64,000 nt of DNA from Amblyomma americanum (GCF_052857255.1 NC_135505.1:46020520-46084519); one strand, 5' to 3'. Positions 34,101-49,100 are shown, counted from the stretch's first letter. Notes: generated by a model from the letters alone, not told the origin. A program made the numbers and translations.

Positions 34101-37100
34101 AGTTCGTACAGCAGGAGTCCCGCTCTAGAGAATAAAATCACACCGCTCGGTTCCTACACTGACAAAGGATGAAATAAATGACATCAAGTATCTAGCTAAA
34201 ACCAATTCCTGGTTAAAATTTACCGCTAAATATATACCTGAGTTCAGGAACCCAACAGGCAAAGGGGAGAAAAAATAGTCCTTATTACTGTATAATAAGC
34301 GCATATCCGTCGAGGCCTTTGCATGGAAAGCATTAAAGTGGTCCATGCGAGGGCACAAAACACAAATATAGGACTTGGGGATAGGAAAAGAACAAGACTA
34401 TGTTTTCATGCGGCCTGAAGAAGCGGGATGAAATAAAGCGAACGATGATAATAATCTTTCTTTGAAACCTTATTGCAGTATTACTTCTTGATATATTACC
34501 GTCACCAACGTTGCCAGCATTTTTATGGTCGTCTGTTATGCAAAGTGGTTGCGGCACAGTGATTTAGCAAGGCTGATGTCAGCGACATAGATCAAAGGTT
34601 AATTGAAGCTGATGATATTTTTGTAATTGAAATGAACCATTGTGATAGCAATGTAATTTCAATGCACAAATATATTGTATCAGTGCGCATAAATACCTGT
34701 TCATTCGAGTTCCCATCAACAAAAACGAGAGCTTAAGTGTTGAGGACTTCATATATATTCATTGGCTCTTGCGCAACTTTTTGAATTTGCTGCATAATTT
34801 CTGGTTCTAGGTCGGACGCGACGTTATATTAGCGCAATAGTGGCCAGCTGCGTAGACTTCAAGGAACTCTTGAAATGCAAGGTGGGAAAGCTCCAGGAGT
34901 GGAAACAGGGAGAGGAGTCTTACATTTCCAAGTCGTTTCTTTGCAAGTAAGTATGAATTAGCTTCTTTACTTAACTTCTTGCCGTGGTGTATAGATGTCT
35001 TGAAAGCTGGAAATGTAAAACAATATTTATATTTATGAACTCTTTAGTTCATTTCACTTTTTTTTCGATAAATCTTCTGAGCTAAAGTTTTCTCGTGGTG
35101 TAACACAACACTGAAATGCTTACAGAGCGTGTAATTTTAATTTATCTGCTGAAAAAATGCAATGTCGACGTATGTCATCATCCTTTTGAAAAAGTAGGGG
35201 ACAAGCTCTGTTTACCTTACATATTGTCCCGCTTTCTTTTTAACAGGACTACTAAATTGGCATATTTGCATCGGCGATACCTCGGACACACCACTTACTT
35301 TACTCACATGGTAAACCAAAGGTGCAATGTAATGCTGTGTTCCATCTCGACCTTTTTACTATATAGAACGGTAACTAGAGGGCAGTTCTTGTCAATCTCA
35401 CGTGTGCGAATCGTGCCATAAAACCCGCATTCATATCGTAAAACATTTCCAAATGCTCACGTTTATTGTTCCAGCTAACTCCGTCTTTCACAGCGTCCCC
35501 AATATATGCGCGGAATGCTTTACTGGAACGCTGGAGTAATTAATCAGCTGTTATTATTTTACATATGGTCGTGTTCTGTAGGGACTGGCTGGTGCCGGTG
35601 CTACACTGAGCAATGTAAAATATGACAATGAGAACCGGTCAGCGTGAATGTCACTGATACGCATTGTAAGCTTGAGAACAGCGCGCGGAAAAAAAGGAGA
35701 GGCGGTAGGAACAACTGGAAGTAAAACGAGAGGGAAACCATGCCACCATTCATACTTTATCGAGAGAGTTTATTTTTCCATCAAGATGTTCTCGCAATGG
35801 GCAAGCATTTCATAGTACGCACATGAAACGCCGCTGTTGTAGCGGGACCTGAGCAGAGCAAAATTTGTTTTTAGCTGCGTGAGAACATAAACAGCTTCTG
35901 AAAGCAAACTGAAGGAGAAAAAGGGACGTTTTCTTTTCAAAGTCAACTGTTTTATTTTTGCGAGCTATTTTATATAACACTCTTTACATATGGGACGCTT
36001 TTAATTTAACCCAATATGCTCCAGCAATCGTGGCACTCCTATAATTTCGCTATAAGAAGGGGCCTTTGCTTCAACCACCACTTTACCATATCGGAATAAC
36101 ATACTCGTCTCAGTATACTCAAGACTTGCTTACTTGCTCTACCAACGAAAGAAATATCAATATGAATGGCTGAAGGCTCCGAGCTAAGAAAAAGGATACA
36201 ACGCACCATTAATTCCAACTAACTGAACCGAAGGGCGCAAAATGCGCCAAGTTTCAATTTTTCAGAGGTCACCGAATTTGTTTTCGTAAGAGGTGAAAAA
36301 TATGCATCCTTTAGTGAGCATATATGCATCCTGGCTGTGAGCAGGAGGGCAGTCTAATACCATCCGAAGATTGGGAGTGCTGAGGGGTTGTGGCGATAGT
36401 TGGTGCTTCCAGTTGGTATGAGCAGGAGGGCAGTCTAATACCATCCGAAGATTGGGAGTGCTAAGGGGTTGTGGCGATAGTTGGTGCTTCCAGTTGGTAT
36501 TTCGGGGGATAAAGGCGGGGGGGGGGGGGGGGGGGGGTTCAACAGCGCTTCTATCGTAGTAAAAGGCTGCTGCAGACAACTGGGCTCTGGTCTTTCTGTT
36601 GAAGTCACCTTCACTAAATAAAGACTTGCATTCCTTGGCTGTATATATGTCCAAAACAACCTCGAGTGAGTTCTAGAAATAACTTTCATTGTGTTTGCAC
36701 CACCCAAGACTGAGAAGACTTAAAAAAAACAGCACTTAGGCCACTTTCAGTGGATATTTTGAATGCTTTAGCGTTCTCTCTTGGTCTTGATTGTATTAAA
36801 GCTCTGCCGTAAGGGTACGACGCAATAGTGTTAATGAACCGATGGCCTTATTTGCGAAACTGCTCAATCATTACTTCGAAAGACGGTCGGAAGTCCTTAT
36901 ACCACACATGGCACAATATTGCAACAGTTAATTGATTCGCCACTGCCCCTGAAGGTCGCTGTTTCAAGCTGACCACCACTGGTGGCGACTGTGAGAACCA
37001 GAATGCTCTTCCCGGGCAATTTGTTGCGGTCAACCATTTGTTTAACTGCCACCTGCAATGGTGCGCAACCTGTTCAGAATCCGCTGAGGAAGGAAGGCAG

Positions 37101-40100
37101 AAGCCACAGTGGCCAGGCTGTGATGACGTCACAAGGTTCGCTGCGCACCTCGCTTCACAGGGGTGAATTTCCGCTCGCACTGGACCTCACAGTGCTGACG
37201 AATCAATAATTAGCAGTTGTTCACATAATAATTAATAAAGACACTGGATGATTTAGTAGAAAAAACAGCGCAGCTTAAAAGGAACAATCGGAGATTGCCG
37301 GTAAATTAGGGTCCCATGAGCCAAGGTTACCCAGACGATAGCAAAAGTAATAAAGGAAGTCCAGGTGCTGTATCAAAATACCGTTCTATAATAAAGATCG
37401 CTTTAAAAGCCCACTCCTATTTTCAGTAGCCGGCCGATGACAAATAGAAGTAGTGCATTTGCATCGATCTCTATTACACAGCGGCGCGCCGAAACAGACC
37501 GTCGGATTTTTTTTTTTGCTCACAAAAGGGTAGACACGTTACTAAGCCCCTAATATTTGATTTGTCTTGTGTGGGTTTAACGTCCCAAATCGACTCAGGC
37601 TATGACAGACGCCGTAGTGAGAGATGCACAGTACACGGGCCTATAGAATTTCGCCTCCATCGAAATGCTACCGCAGCGGCCGGGATCGAACCCGCGCCTT
37701 TCGGGTCAACAGCCGAGCGCCATACCCACTGAGCCACCGCAGCGGTTTTAAGGCCGTAATAATTAATTACAATCATTAAAGTGCGATACAATATAGCGAA
37801 AAGGTGGGAAAGCTTTGTCTAATGAAAAACACTGTACTGTGAGAGTGCAAAAGCGATATAAATGACAAAGGCTGATGTGAGCTGCAACAGCGGTTCCATT
37901 AAAGAGCATGGAAGAAGGCGGAGAAACGGCAATCCTCTCGTCTTCACCGAGACCTGGTGCATGACTAAACGTATACATAAATTAAACACACGAAAAGGAC
38001 ACTAATTTTTATAAAAACCGGAGCTGTCGCAGAGTTGGCATTGTCGACATGAAAAGTGAGTGTCTTGCTCCGATAACAGAAGTCACAGCAGAAGTCCCAA
38101 CTACCGACGTCCGCAAAAGTCAGCGTGCCGCTTCGGAGAGAGAGAGGAAATTTTAATTTGAACCTGTCAAAAATGACGGGAAAGAAGGCTATAGCCTAAA
38201 CCCCCAATCATTTAACCGTCGGCCGGAATCCCTTGGGACTCGGCGGCGGCCAGAGCTAGACCGATGATTTTGCGTTGTTGTTCTCTTTCGCGGTTGAGCA
38301 ACACGGTCTCCCAGGATTGTACATTTTCATTCGGGTCGTTGTAAAAACGGCAGGTCCAGACCAAGTGGACTAGATCTGCAATGCTATCGAATTGCGTACA
38401 TCTAGGATTAAAGGCTTCTGGATGCCATTTAAAGTACAGTTGAGGGTTTGGAAACACCCCGGTTTGCAATTTCCTCCACATGATTTCCTCTTTCCTACAG
38501 AGCTGTTTATCTGCTTTTGGATAGGTCTTACGGCCGAGCTTATAATGACAAATTAGTTTCATAGAATTTTGTGAGTTCGTCACCCGATGGGACGGGGCCC
38601 TCGCGTGGAGGCGGATCGTCAGCGGCGATCGACCGGAAATTGAGCCCTCGGACGGTCGCGTGCGCCTTCTCGTTCCCCACAGTCCCTGATAAGCCGAGGT
38701 TCAGATCAGTGACATTAGCTCTGATCGTACTTGCTCTTCTCTTTTGGCTTCTGCAGCAGAAATTCTGCCCATATCATAATTCTTATTGGCTGCCATGAGT
38801 CACTCCCTATCACCCTTGTACCATTTTATATTATTGCTAGAGCAATGGCAAATAGTTCTGCCTCAGTTGCAGCACGAGACCGGGCCTTTACACTCACGAA
38901 CCACAGCGCTGTGTGTGCCGCCTTGCGATTGTATTCGGCAGCATCCGTGTAGAGCACGTTCGGATTTACTTCGAAATTTGCCCTGTAGGGTTACAGCCCC
39001 ATCTTTCAGTCTACATTTGTGAAATACCAGATGCATGTTCTTTGGCAGCGGTGGAATTTTGAGTCTATCCCTGGTGGCTCTAGGTATGTTATCTGTCCAC
39101 TCTGAACACTCCGAGAGTTCGAACCACAAACACCCCATGATTTTTCTTCCAGTTTTGCTTTTTAAAAGCCATTGATGTTGCAACACCTTGGCGGCTTCTA
39201 TGTGCTCATTCAGAGTGTTGGAGACACCTAGCCTTAGAAGTTTAACCGTGGGAGTGTTCGGAGGAAGACCTAGTGAGGTTTTGATCCCTTTTCTTATTAT
39301 GATTTCAGTTTTGTTCTTTTCTGCTTTGGCCAGATTTAGATAGGGGGCAAAGTACAACACTCGGCTTATGACGAAAGCATGAACAAATCTCAAACGATTG
39401 GCCTCCTTCATCCCCGCATGATTGTTAGAAGTGCAGCAAGACTCATTTGAGCTAGTTGGTTGTTTCTTGACATGGTTTACGCAAAAAAGCGTACAGGCGC
39501 TAACAGACGAAAAAAAGCATACTCAAGACAGGACAGGCGCCAACTTCCAACTAAGTTTATTCATGGAAAAAAACCGCTTAATAACCACACCAGCAGGCAA
39601 AGATAGAAGCAAAACAAAAACACGCAGTGACAGAGCATAGGAACACGTGCCAAAAGGATCAAGAAATGATTACAACTCTGATAATGACCCACTGAGAAAC
39701 CTAACCTCTTCTTCTGGGAGCGAGACAGGTGGCTTGCTTATGCAGATATGACCCCTCTGCTTGATGTAATAAGCTTCTATGATTTCACGCTCTAATTTGT
39801 CTTTAGACCTTGCGATGAATTTGGTGTTTTCAAAACCTGGACGACACTTGCAGCTTTTGCAGTGAGTGGCCATGTGGCTCCCATTACCATTTTTTATCGC
39901 AATCTTGTGCTGCCTCAATCTTTCATTGTAGCATTGACCTGTCTGGCCAATATATTCCAGACCGCAGCTAAGAGGCACAGCATACACAACGTCAGTAGTG
40001 AAAACAGTGGCGCGGATTTGGTGATTAGTTTTGCACTGCCTAACCATTCTTGCTTCGTTCAAAGTGCACACGCGCGACAGCTTGCAAGGAGCAGATAGAA

Positions 40101-43100
40101 CCACATTGACCTTATACCTGCTGGCTACTTTCTTTAGAATGTGCGAAAGCCGATGAATATAGAGAATCACCACAGTCGGTTTCTTTTCTTTGTCCTTGTC
40201 TTTTTGAGCCTGTTCACCCCTTGACGCCACCTTGCGCTTTTTTACAAGGTTCTCACTAATACTCGTGATGAGGTCTTTTGGGTGCCCGGCTTGGTGAATG
40301 CGTTCAGTTTGCGCATCAAAGCTCAGTGCCATCTCATGCTGGTAAGATTTTTCCAAGGCTGCATTCAGGCATGTCGCAACGATTCCTCGCTTCATTAGCT
40401 TGGAATGTGCACTACCGAAAGGGAGTAGCTCTTTGCACGATCTGGGGTTGTAGGACCAGCAAATATGTCTGTCCTGCCTAAACACAAGTCTCAGGTCAAG
40501 AAACTGCAGGTTATTATCGCGGGGAAGTTCTTGAGTGAAAAGAAGCCCTTTGGATTCACTACTGAAAATGGTGACAATGTTTTCATAAATGGCGCTTGGT
40601 TTTGAACCTACGTGATCGGTTAGCACAATTAGGTAGTCATCCACATATCTGAATACCCTAACAATGTTAGAGGTCAATAAAAGCCGAGTATTATTGAGAA
40701 CTTTGTAAAAAAGTGCAAGGTGGCGTCAAGGGGTGAACAGGCTCAGAAAGACAAGGACAAAGAAAAGAAACGGACTGTGGTGATTCTCTATATTCATCGG
40801 CTTTCGCACAATCTAAAGAAAGTAGCCAGCAGGTAAAAGGTCAATGTGGTTCTATCTGCTCCTTGCAAGCTGTCGCGCGTGTGCACATTGAACAAAGCAA
40901 GAATGGTTAGGCAGTGCAAAACTAATCACCAAATCCGCGCCACTGTTTGCACTACTGACGTTGTGTATGCTGTGCCTCTTAGCTGCGGTCTGGAATATAT
41001 TGGCTAGACAGGTCAATGCTACAATGAAAGAGTGAGGCAGCACAAGATTGCGATAAAAAATGGTTATGGGAGCCACATGGCCACTCACTGCAAAAGCTGC
41101 AAGTGTTGTCCAGGTTTTAAAAACACCAAATTCATCGCAAGGTCTAAAGACAAATTAGAGCGTGAAATCATATAAGCTTATTACATCAAGCAGAGGGGTC
41201 ATATCTGCATAAGCAAGCCATCTGTCTCGCTCTCAGAAGAAGAGATTAGGTTCCTCACTGGGTCATTATCAGAGTTGTAATCATTTCTTGATCCTTTTGG
41301 CACGTGTTCCTGTGCTCTGTTACTGCGTGTTTTTGTTTTGCTTCTATCTTTGCCTGCTGGTGTGGTTATTAAGCGGTTAGAAGTGCGCTTGAGTAGCCGG
41401 CACGTCTGGCGGGCACTCGCTTCAAGTCTCCTAGTAGTTTCTGTGTTTTTGCCATTTGCTTGTACAACTTGAATATGTCTGCCGTTGGGATGGCATTGCA
41501 ATTCACTCGTAAAACAATATCTTAGCCCTTGCAAGGGGGACTGTTTATTTTCCTTTTTTGAGATGACAGAAAAAGAGCCTGTGATTTTTCTGCCGAGCTT
41601 TTAACCCAATCGGCTCCAGATATTTCTCTATTACATTTATGGCTCTCTGAAGTGTCCTTTCCATCTGTCCATCGCTACCGCTGCTCACCCACAGCGTCAA
41701 ATCGCCGCATATATGGTTTGATGCAGATTTGTGATTCCGTCCAGCTTCCCTGGAAGCCCAATCATGCTACATTAAACAGGGTCTGAGAGAGAATGGACCT
41801 TTGCGGCGTCCCTCTATTCCCCAATCTTATGTTTTCGAGTAATTGTCGGCCCAGGATGATGGTGGCAGTTCGATCTGAGAGAAAGTCTCTTACGTAGTTA
41901 TATATGTTGACTCCAACATTTAGGTTGCTAAGGTTCTCAAAACTGGCTATGTGTTTGAAACTATCAAAAGATTTGGAGACATCCAGTGCCACAGCGACCC
42001 TAGTATCAACAGTCTTTTTATCGATGACCTGCTACTTCTCTGTAGCATGATTTCGCATGCCGATAGGCTTGATCTGAAGCCTATCATGATATCAGGATAA
42101 AGATTTTGATCTTCCATGAATCTATTCGGTCTAGTTTGAATTACGTGCTCCATCAATTTTCCAACGCAAGATGTGATGAAAATGGCTCTAAAATGCTCAA
42201 AGCTGAGCTTCTTCCCTGGGTTTGGATTGAATACCAGGTTCGCAGCTTTCCATGCTTGCGGTATCTCTCCCTCGTCGCAGCATTCTTGCATATAGGTTGT
42301 AAGATTCCGAATAAAACCGTCATCAAGATACCTGAGCATCCTGTTGTTGATTTTGTCCGGCCCGGAAGCCGTTTCGGATCTTAGGCGGTTTCGTTCAGCC
42401 CTCACTTCCCCTATAGGGAAGGGACTGTCGAGTGCCGGCTTTTCTGAGCCCACGTATTCAGGAAGACTCTCAACTCCAAAACAGCTGAGGTAGCGATCCC
42501 TAACGTCGGCTATAAGTACATTTGTCGGAACTTCATATTTATACACAAGCTTTTAAAGCTGCTATCGAGCCTCCGATTTTGTTTTCTCTGGATCTATTAG
42601 GTGTCGGAGTAGTTTCCATTTTCTGGCACGGCCAATATTCCTATCCGTTTGTTCTCAAATATTACCCCAATTTTGCTTGGTGAGTTCCAATGCATGCTCT
42701 GAAATGCCTCTGTTCAATGCAGCCAGTTGTTTTCTGAGATTCATGTCACCTCTTCGCTGGCTGATCTTTTGCTCTAACTCTTTCTTTTTCATTCACAAAC
42801 TAACGGGATGTCTATCAATGACTTTCGGATCACCTTCAAATTCTATTTGTTCGGAAGCGTCCTGAACAGATTGAATAACTGCCTTGCTCCAATCGTTAAT
42901 ATCGCTTATCGCGTCCTGTCCCGACCTGATACTTCTAAAGGTATTCTAATGCATAGTCTCGACTGTCCTCTTACTGATGATAGGTGGGCCCTTCTCAACT
43001 ATGATACCTAGTATCCTCTGATCGCTACCTAGGTCTCCCCTGGCGTTGCATCATGTAGCGGTGATGCCACTGCCGACCATAGTTAGATCAGGTGTCATGT

Positions 43101-46100
43101 CTTCGGACACGCTATTTCTCTTCAAGTTGGCCTCATCGGGGTTAATAATGAGGATGAGCCCATATTGTTGAATTTTATCCCAGAGATTTCTGCCCTTAAC
43201 CTGCGTGAATTTTAATCTCCGTTCTGGATGGTGCGCATTAAAATCGCCCACTTTCAAGAGGGGACTTCTTTTTGGCGATCTTTTTGCAAAACGATCGCCA
43301 AAATCACATTTGCGCTGCCTCGGTGAGCTATACACTTTCAGGACGAAAAGATTGTTTTTTGCGATTACGAGTGATGAGTTGGACCAAAACTGACCGACCT
43401 GCGCATTTCCCGTCTCGTGTTGCAGTGTACAAATGTTTACTTCTACAAAGGTAGTCACTCTAGTAGCATTAACCGATCCCGCAAAAGATTTGTAACCCGC
43501 TAATTTAGCATTTTTCCCGCACTCCTGGACTGCAACCACCTCCGGTCAATCGCCATTGGTGAGAAAGGACTGCAGAACCGCACGTTTTGCGCGAGAAACC
43601 TCTAGAGTTCCACTGCCAAACTGTGCTATTACTGTGGTGCACAGCCATCTCGTTTGAGTATCTGAGCCTCTTGGCAGAGCCATTGAAACTGTCTGTCCCT
43701 ACTAGCAAATTCCACCTTCACTTGCTCGACAGCAGTGCCGACGTGTTTCAACTGCTCAAGTACCATTTGAAGCCTTCCATGCAACTACTTTTTTTCAACT
43801 TCTAGCTCTACAATTCTCACTCTTCGATGATCCTCGTGCTCTGTTTCCTTAGCCCCTTTTTTCTTTAAGGGTGGAGGATAAGCTGGCCTGGATGTTTCCG
43901 GTTCCGGTTTAGGTTTATTGGTAGTTGCTCCTTAATGTCATCAAGTTGTTTGCGTAGTTCTGCATTTTGGTCTTGTAAAATCTTGTTTTGCTCGTTAAGA
44001 AAATTAATAATTTCTGCCTTAGCATCCTGGGAGACCTTATCTACCGAACCCACCTTTGGTTCAGTACACTCTGTCTTCGCTTGCATGCTGCCACTACGGT
44101 CCTGGGGTTCCTTTGGTGTCGGTTTCTTCTTTTCCATTAATGGCAGTCGAGGGAAGCATTCCGAGCGCCCTCTCGACTTGCTGCGATGCCTGGATTCACT
44201 CCTCGAACGACCTCTAAACCAATTTTTCCTGCGGCGCCGTTGCTTTTCTGCGTCAGCCATGAGTCACTATTCATTGTCTCTCGCTTCCTCTGCGAGCTTC
44301 ATTACCCACTGTCACTTCTTGACTACGTAAGGTGTCCGGAAGAGTGCCTTGCACCTCTTATCTCCGGTTATGTGATCCTTGCCACACAGTCGGCACCTCC
44401 GCCCACACTCGCGGTCCTTCTTCGGGGAGGTTGCCCGACACCCTCTGCACTGGGACATCGGGTCGATGTCCCAGCTCACCACACCTGTAGCATACTTCAT
44501 ATCTCTTGTTGTAGAGAAAGCACTTCATTGGCACCCCAAAAAAGATCATCCATTTCGGCAACTAGTCAACAAAAGTGATGATCACCGAGTTGGAGTTGCC
44601 CATCTTCCGCACACCAAGAATGGGAGGATTCGTCGGTTGTGAGAAAGCCAATTCCAATTCTTTCTCAGGCAGCCTCAGATCGTGTCCGCGTACAACTCCC
44701 TTGCCACAGCTTTCGGGTGCCGCCATGTATGTCGACACCTCGTGCTTCTTCTCGTCGAGCGTTATGGACCTCAGCCCCAACCTTTTTTTAGCATCGTCCT
44801 CGTAGGATGTGCTGTATTTCAGTGTTCCCTGCTTGTCGTTCACGACAATCCTCTGCTCCTCTGAATCCTCTGCTCCAATGAATGTCCACCGCCATCCTTC
44901 TTACTCTGCCAAACACTGGCACCGAGAGGTTGGTTAGGGACAGTCCTTCTTTGGGCCTGATAATAATCTTGTGATCCGCGTTCGGAAGACGCGGCAGGTG
45001 ACACGCCACCGACAGCTCCGCGACCTTTCTTCCCACCGCTTTATACGAGCGTCTCCCGCAAACGCCTTACTTGTTGCCACTGTAGCCGACCGGCGTCTCG
45101 CTGGCGGCTTACCCTCCTCCACCACTGAGCGTCAATTCTTCGCCGCTTCGGAAAGCTCTCCCCCTGCTCCCGAGGCACCTGCCTAGCTTTCACGCGATAG
45201 GGTTTGGTTCAAGACCTTTTTCCGAAGAAGGTCACCCCATGAGAACCGATCACCAGGCCGAGGGAAATCTTAAAGCCATTAAAACACGGGTGGGTACTGG
45301 CGGCCCTGTGGTTTGAGCCCAGCACCTCCCGAATGCGAGGCGGATGCTCTACCGTAAGACCACCGCTTTCGTTTAGAAGGCGTGGCCTATTTTCCCGACT
45401 GTATCAGTCTATAGAAAAAAGCATATAAGTATTTTTTCTAGAAAGACAGCCCACATACCTGATATATTAAGCTGAGAAATGGGTGCGGTTTCGTCAAACT
45501 CTTTCCCTTGTTTCATAAAGTTGGTCTATTCGTCTTTAACTCAACTTCCAGGGTAGCAGCAAATTATGGCTAGATTGGGCAAAATGGCTTGTTTATGCAG
45601 GTGTATATATGTAACTTGCGCCTTGAGAATGTATTGCTGTTTTTTGGCAAGTGGAGAATTTAGAGCAGTTTTGTAAAGCACGGCCACGTTTTTGATGCTG
45701 AACACTGCACCTCAACATGCTATACAATCACTGCGGGCATTCAGACCGAAGATGGGCAATTTCTGCTTGACAGATCTTCACGAGATCGCGGTCTGACTGA
45801 AGAACGTTTTCACGGAGTCTACAGAACTGGAAGCTACGTACTTCTGTGCCGTAGATGGCTCCGAGGAATGAAAGTGCGTTACCACCGTCTTCTCACATTA
45901 CCAAAGGAATGGTCCTCGGCGATTTCCCAATCAGAGGCAATACGCTAAGGCGCTCGTGTGCTGTGCGATGTCAGTGCACGGTAAAGAGCCCCAGGTGGCC
46001 GAAATTATTCCGGAGCACTCCACTGCGGAACCTCCTTCGACCTTTCTTCTTTCACTCCGTCCTTTATCCCTTCACTTACGGCGCGGTTCAGGTGTCCAAC

Positions 46101-49100
46101 GATACTTAAGACAGATACTGCGCCAGTTTCTTTCCCGGAAATCCAATTATTTTTATTATTAGCGTGAAAGCCAAAGTGCCATACCAGTTGGAGGTGTGTC
46201 CCGTAGTCGCACTTTCTTGTTTGCCGCGTTTGTTGCCGGTGATTTTTGTGTGATATACTGGTATCCCTACCCGTCCCCCGCGCCAGCGGCAAACGTGACT
46301 CCCACGCTCACGCGCCACCGGGAATGTGGAGAGAAGGCACTCCTACGACTCTGCTCATTTCCCAATACGAGGTTCTTTCTTAGCCTCTATCCATTAGGAA
46401 AAATTTATCCGGATGACTTTAACATCGAGTGGAGGTTCTGTGGCGAAACAGCCGCATATGATCGAATACTACGGCAATATAATGAACGACCTCCACCGGA
46501 CGATCTAGTAAAAATTCCTTGTCTTCAGCAATGGGAGGGCGTTTTGGCAAGCTCGGACCGGAGCATTCAAGCACTGGACACCGAGTGGGTCGCTAAGGTC
46601 GCCGCTAGCCATGGGCTAGAGGCCATCTAGCGCGGACCGTCTGCATCTGCATTTTAACGAAAGAAACGTTTTCCAAACCAATTCCGATACTGACGGGACG
46701 TCGCGAAAGAGCGCTGCCCACTTATCGAAGGGTTGCATGTCCGGGCTTGTGAGCAACGTATTGTTCGTAGTTCGGTAATGCCAGTGCTACACGTGTTAGG
46801 AAGCTTGAAACAGAAGTATGTACTAAAGAAATTTGGAGAAGACGAGGAGGATGACGATAAGCATGACATGTATTAACCGATCGATAATGAAGAAGAAAAA
46901 TTCGGTGAGGTGGGAAAAGATGACTGATGGAGAAGAGAAGACGAAGGCGACCACGATAAAAACGACGTGTACCAACGCCAAGGTTATAAAAGCGTCAGGA
47001 AGTCAACAGCTGACGCAACCACCTGCTACGGCCAAGGGGGCCTCCAGCGCTGTTTCCACTCCTCCGGGTTGTGCCCACAACATCAACCTCACCAGCATTA
47101 CGTCCACGGGCACTTGGACCAGGGGCTCGTACGACGCCGCCAGCTACGCCAGCGTGAGCACTTCGAACTCCGCCTCGACGCCGGCTACGTGGATGCCACT
47201 GACTGCACCCATGCAACGCTTCATCAGCAGCGAATCGTGAGCACGAACTCCGAACGCTAGTAGACTGGGTGTTCCCGGGTCATGTGTATTGGTAGTGTTT
47301 GTGTTTTGTGTTAGTTTTGTTAGTTTTGTTTGCTATCGTTTGTCACGTAGGGTGTTTTAAATGCGCGTATGTGTCGTACACCAGTCGCCTTCTTCATTCC
47401 CTCGGCCCGATTGTTATCCGGGGATCAGTGACAAAGTTAAGTGGCGAGCCTGCAGGATTCATTTCCTTGCTTCTTTTTGTTTTGTCTCGGATCGTTCTTA
47501 TCTCTCGATGGCACAAATTATGGACTCGGCAAGAACGTTAGAACTGACTCTAAAGCTAGGGTTAAGCAAGGAAGAGGCGATGAGTTTATGATGAGAGGCT
47601 CGCGAGGGAGAAGAGCGCGAGCCTAAAAGAGCTCGCGAGGCAGAAGAGTGGGAGGATAAAAGAGCTCGCGAGGCAAAAGAACGTTAGAAAAGAATAGGAG
47701 AAGAAGTTTCTTTTGTGGAAACAGGCGGATGTCGTGAGAAGATATGAGATCACGGATGATGGTCAGCGTTCTTTGGCGGTTACCGAATCTCCTTAACCGG
47801 CCAGATTTTGTCCAATGAAGCTGGTGGCTCCTTTTGATGACAAAAGAGATGATTTGGACGCATAGCTGCAACGTTCGAGCGGATAGGTTTGGGTCAAGGC
47901 TGGAAGCACAGTGAATGGGCCACAGCATAAGCATGTGTTTAGTCGGGGAGGCGCTGAATGTGTTTGGGAGAATGCCTGCTGCTGAATCCATGGACTACGA
48001 GAAAGCCAAGAAGGCACTCCTCCAAAGATTCATGCTTACGGCTGAGAGGAATTTAGCGAGTGATTTCGCTCCGCGAAACCTGAGGATTCTGAAACCGTTA
48101 AGAAGTTTTCCTGCAGGATGACTACTTAGACAGGTGGCATGATATGTCAAACACAGAAAAGAGTTTTGAAGGGGTGCGTGACAAGCTGGTGACAGAGCAG
48201 TTTTTAGCATGTTGCAGACCAAAGCTAGCGCTATTCCTGAAAGAAAGGAAGTTGTGTTCATTTGAAAAGTTTGCCGACACTGGAGACCAATTCATCGAGG
48301 CTCAAGGGTTGAGAAATATGAGTAAGGCAAAAGAAGAAACTCAAAAAACCCTAGAGACAGATGCGACAAACCAAGAGCCTTTGGCGGTGCGTCTAAGCGC
48401 CAGTAAGGTGTTTTCTCTGCGGCAAGGTGGGACACCGTGCATCTGACTGTCGGACTAGTAGTGCTGCCCAAAAAACACAGGTTGTGTGTCAAGGTTGTAA
48501 GAGGAGGGGTCATACTCTGGATGAGTACCGATACAGAACGCAGGACCGAGCTGCATGCGTTGTCGACTCTAGGGTAGAACTTGTCACGCCACCCGAAGTT
48601 CCACAGCTGAAAGGAGAGCAAACGCCGCTGGAAAATGAGGCAGTGAGTGGAAAACCCAAGTCGAAAGCAGCAATGCCAGTGGTGGTTGGGCAAATAGGAG
48701 ACCGTCCTATATTGGCGCTTAGAGACAGCGGAGCCAACACAGTCTTGGTTCGGAGAAGCCTGGTGAAGGACGAGTATTTTACAGGGGAAGCGTCGGTCGT
48801 CACTCTTCTAGATAGCACAGTGAGGTACCTTCCTGAAGCAAGGATTCTAGTGTCCACGTTATATTGTGCTGGAGAGGCTAGTCGCAAAATGCGTAGAACA
48901 ACCAACTTACGATCTCATCTTGGGAAACATTACGGTGCGAGAAGTGTCGAGGACCCCGATCCCGAGTGGAGGCTGATCGGCGGCGAGGAACATCCAAAGG
49001 AGGAAAGGCCCACGACAGCTCAGGCGGGTGATGGGGCAGTCAGTTTCTCGTCGGCAGTGGAGACAAGAGCTCAAGCGAGAGCCCGAGCAACGTAGTGTCC

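Larger units (their letters stand above)
39435..41375. mobile_element. Composite Penelope-like insertion: two head-to-head copies
   Basis: Left copy on the minus strand, right copy on the plus strand, sharing inverted arms (about 39572-40260 and 40690-41378) around a spacer of about 430 bp that belongs to the left copy. The whole is flanked by one 11-bp duplication. Penelope-like elements often integrate as partial tandem or inverted copies; here both copies arrived together in one LINE. The left copy is about 135 bp longer at its 3' end. Confidence 0.85.
41376..45200 (-). mobile_element. I-like LINE, 5' part (ORF1, endonuclease, RT)
   Basis: Minus strand, upstream portion of the LINE that continues at 39434-38137. 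It holds ORF1 (about 45160-43865), an APE-type endonuclease (43539-43051) and RT (42546-41600). The order ORF1, EN, RT, RNase H with a (TC)n 3' end fits the I/Jockey supergroup. Many frameshifts separate the blocks. The 5' end is near 45200. Confidence 0.82.

Noticed and set aside
35247..35543. Alternative 3' exons of the split gene at 35247-35310 and 35475-35543
   Set aside because: Splice borders and phases fit, but the product lacks cysteines 4-6 of module 2, while the exon at 61457 supplies them with the right spacing. Kept only as a possible alternative end.
36262..36654. 130-codon minus-strand frame with a 27-residue repeat and poly-Pro
   Set aside because: Repeat and poly-Pro come from the 81-bp duplication and the poly-G run; no start context or homology.
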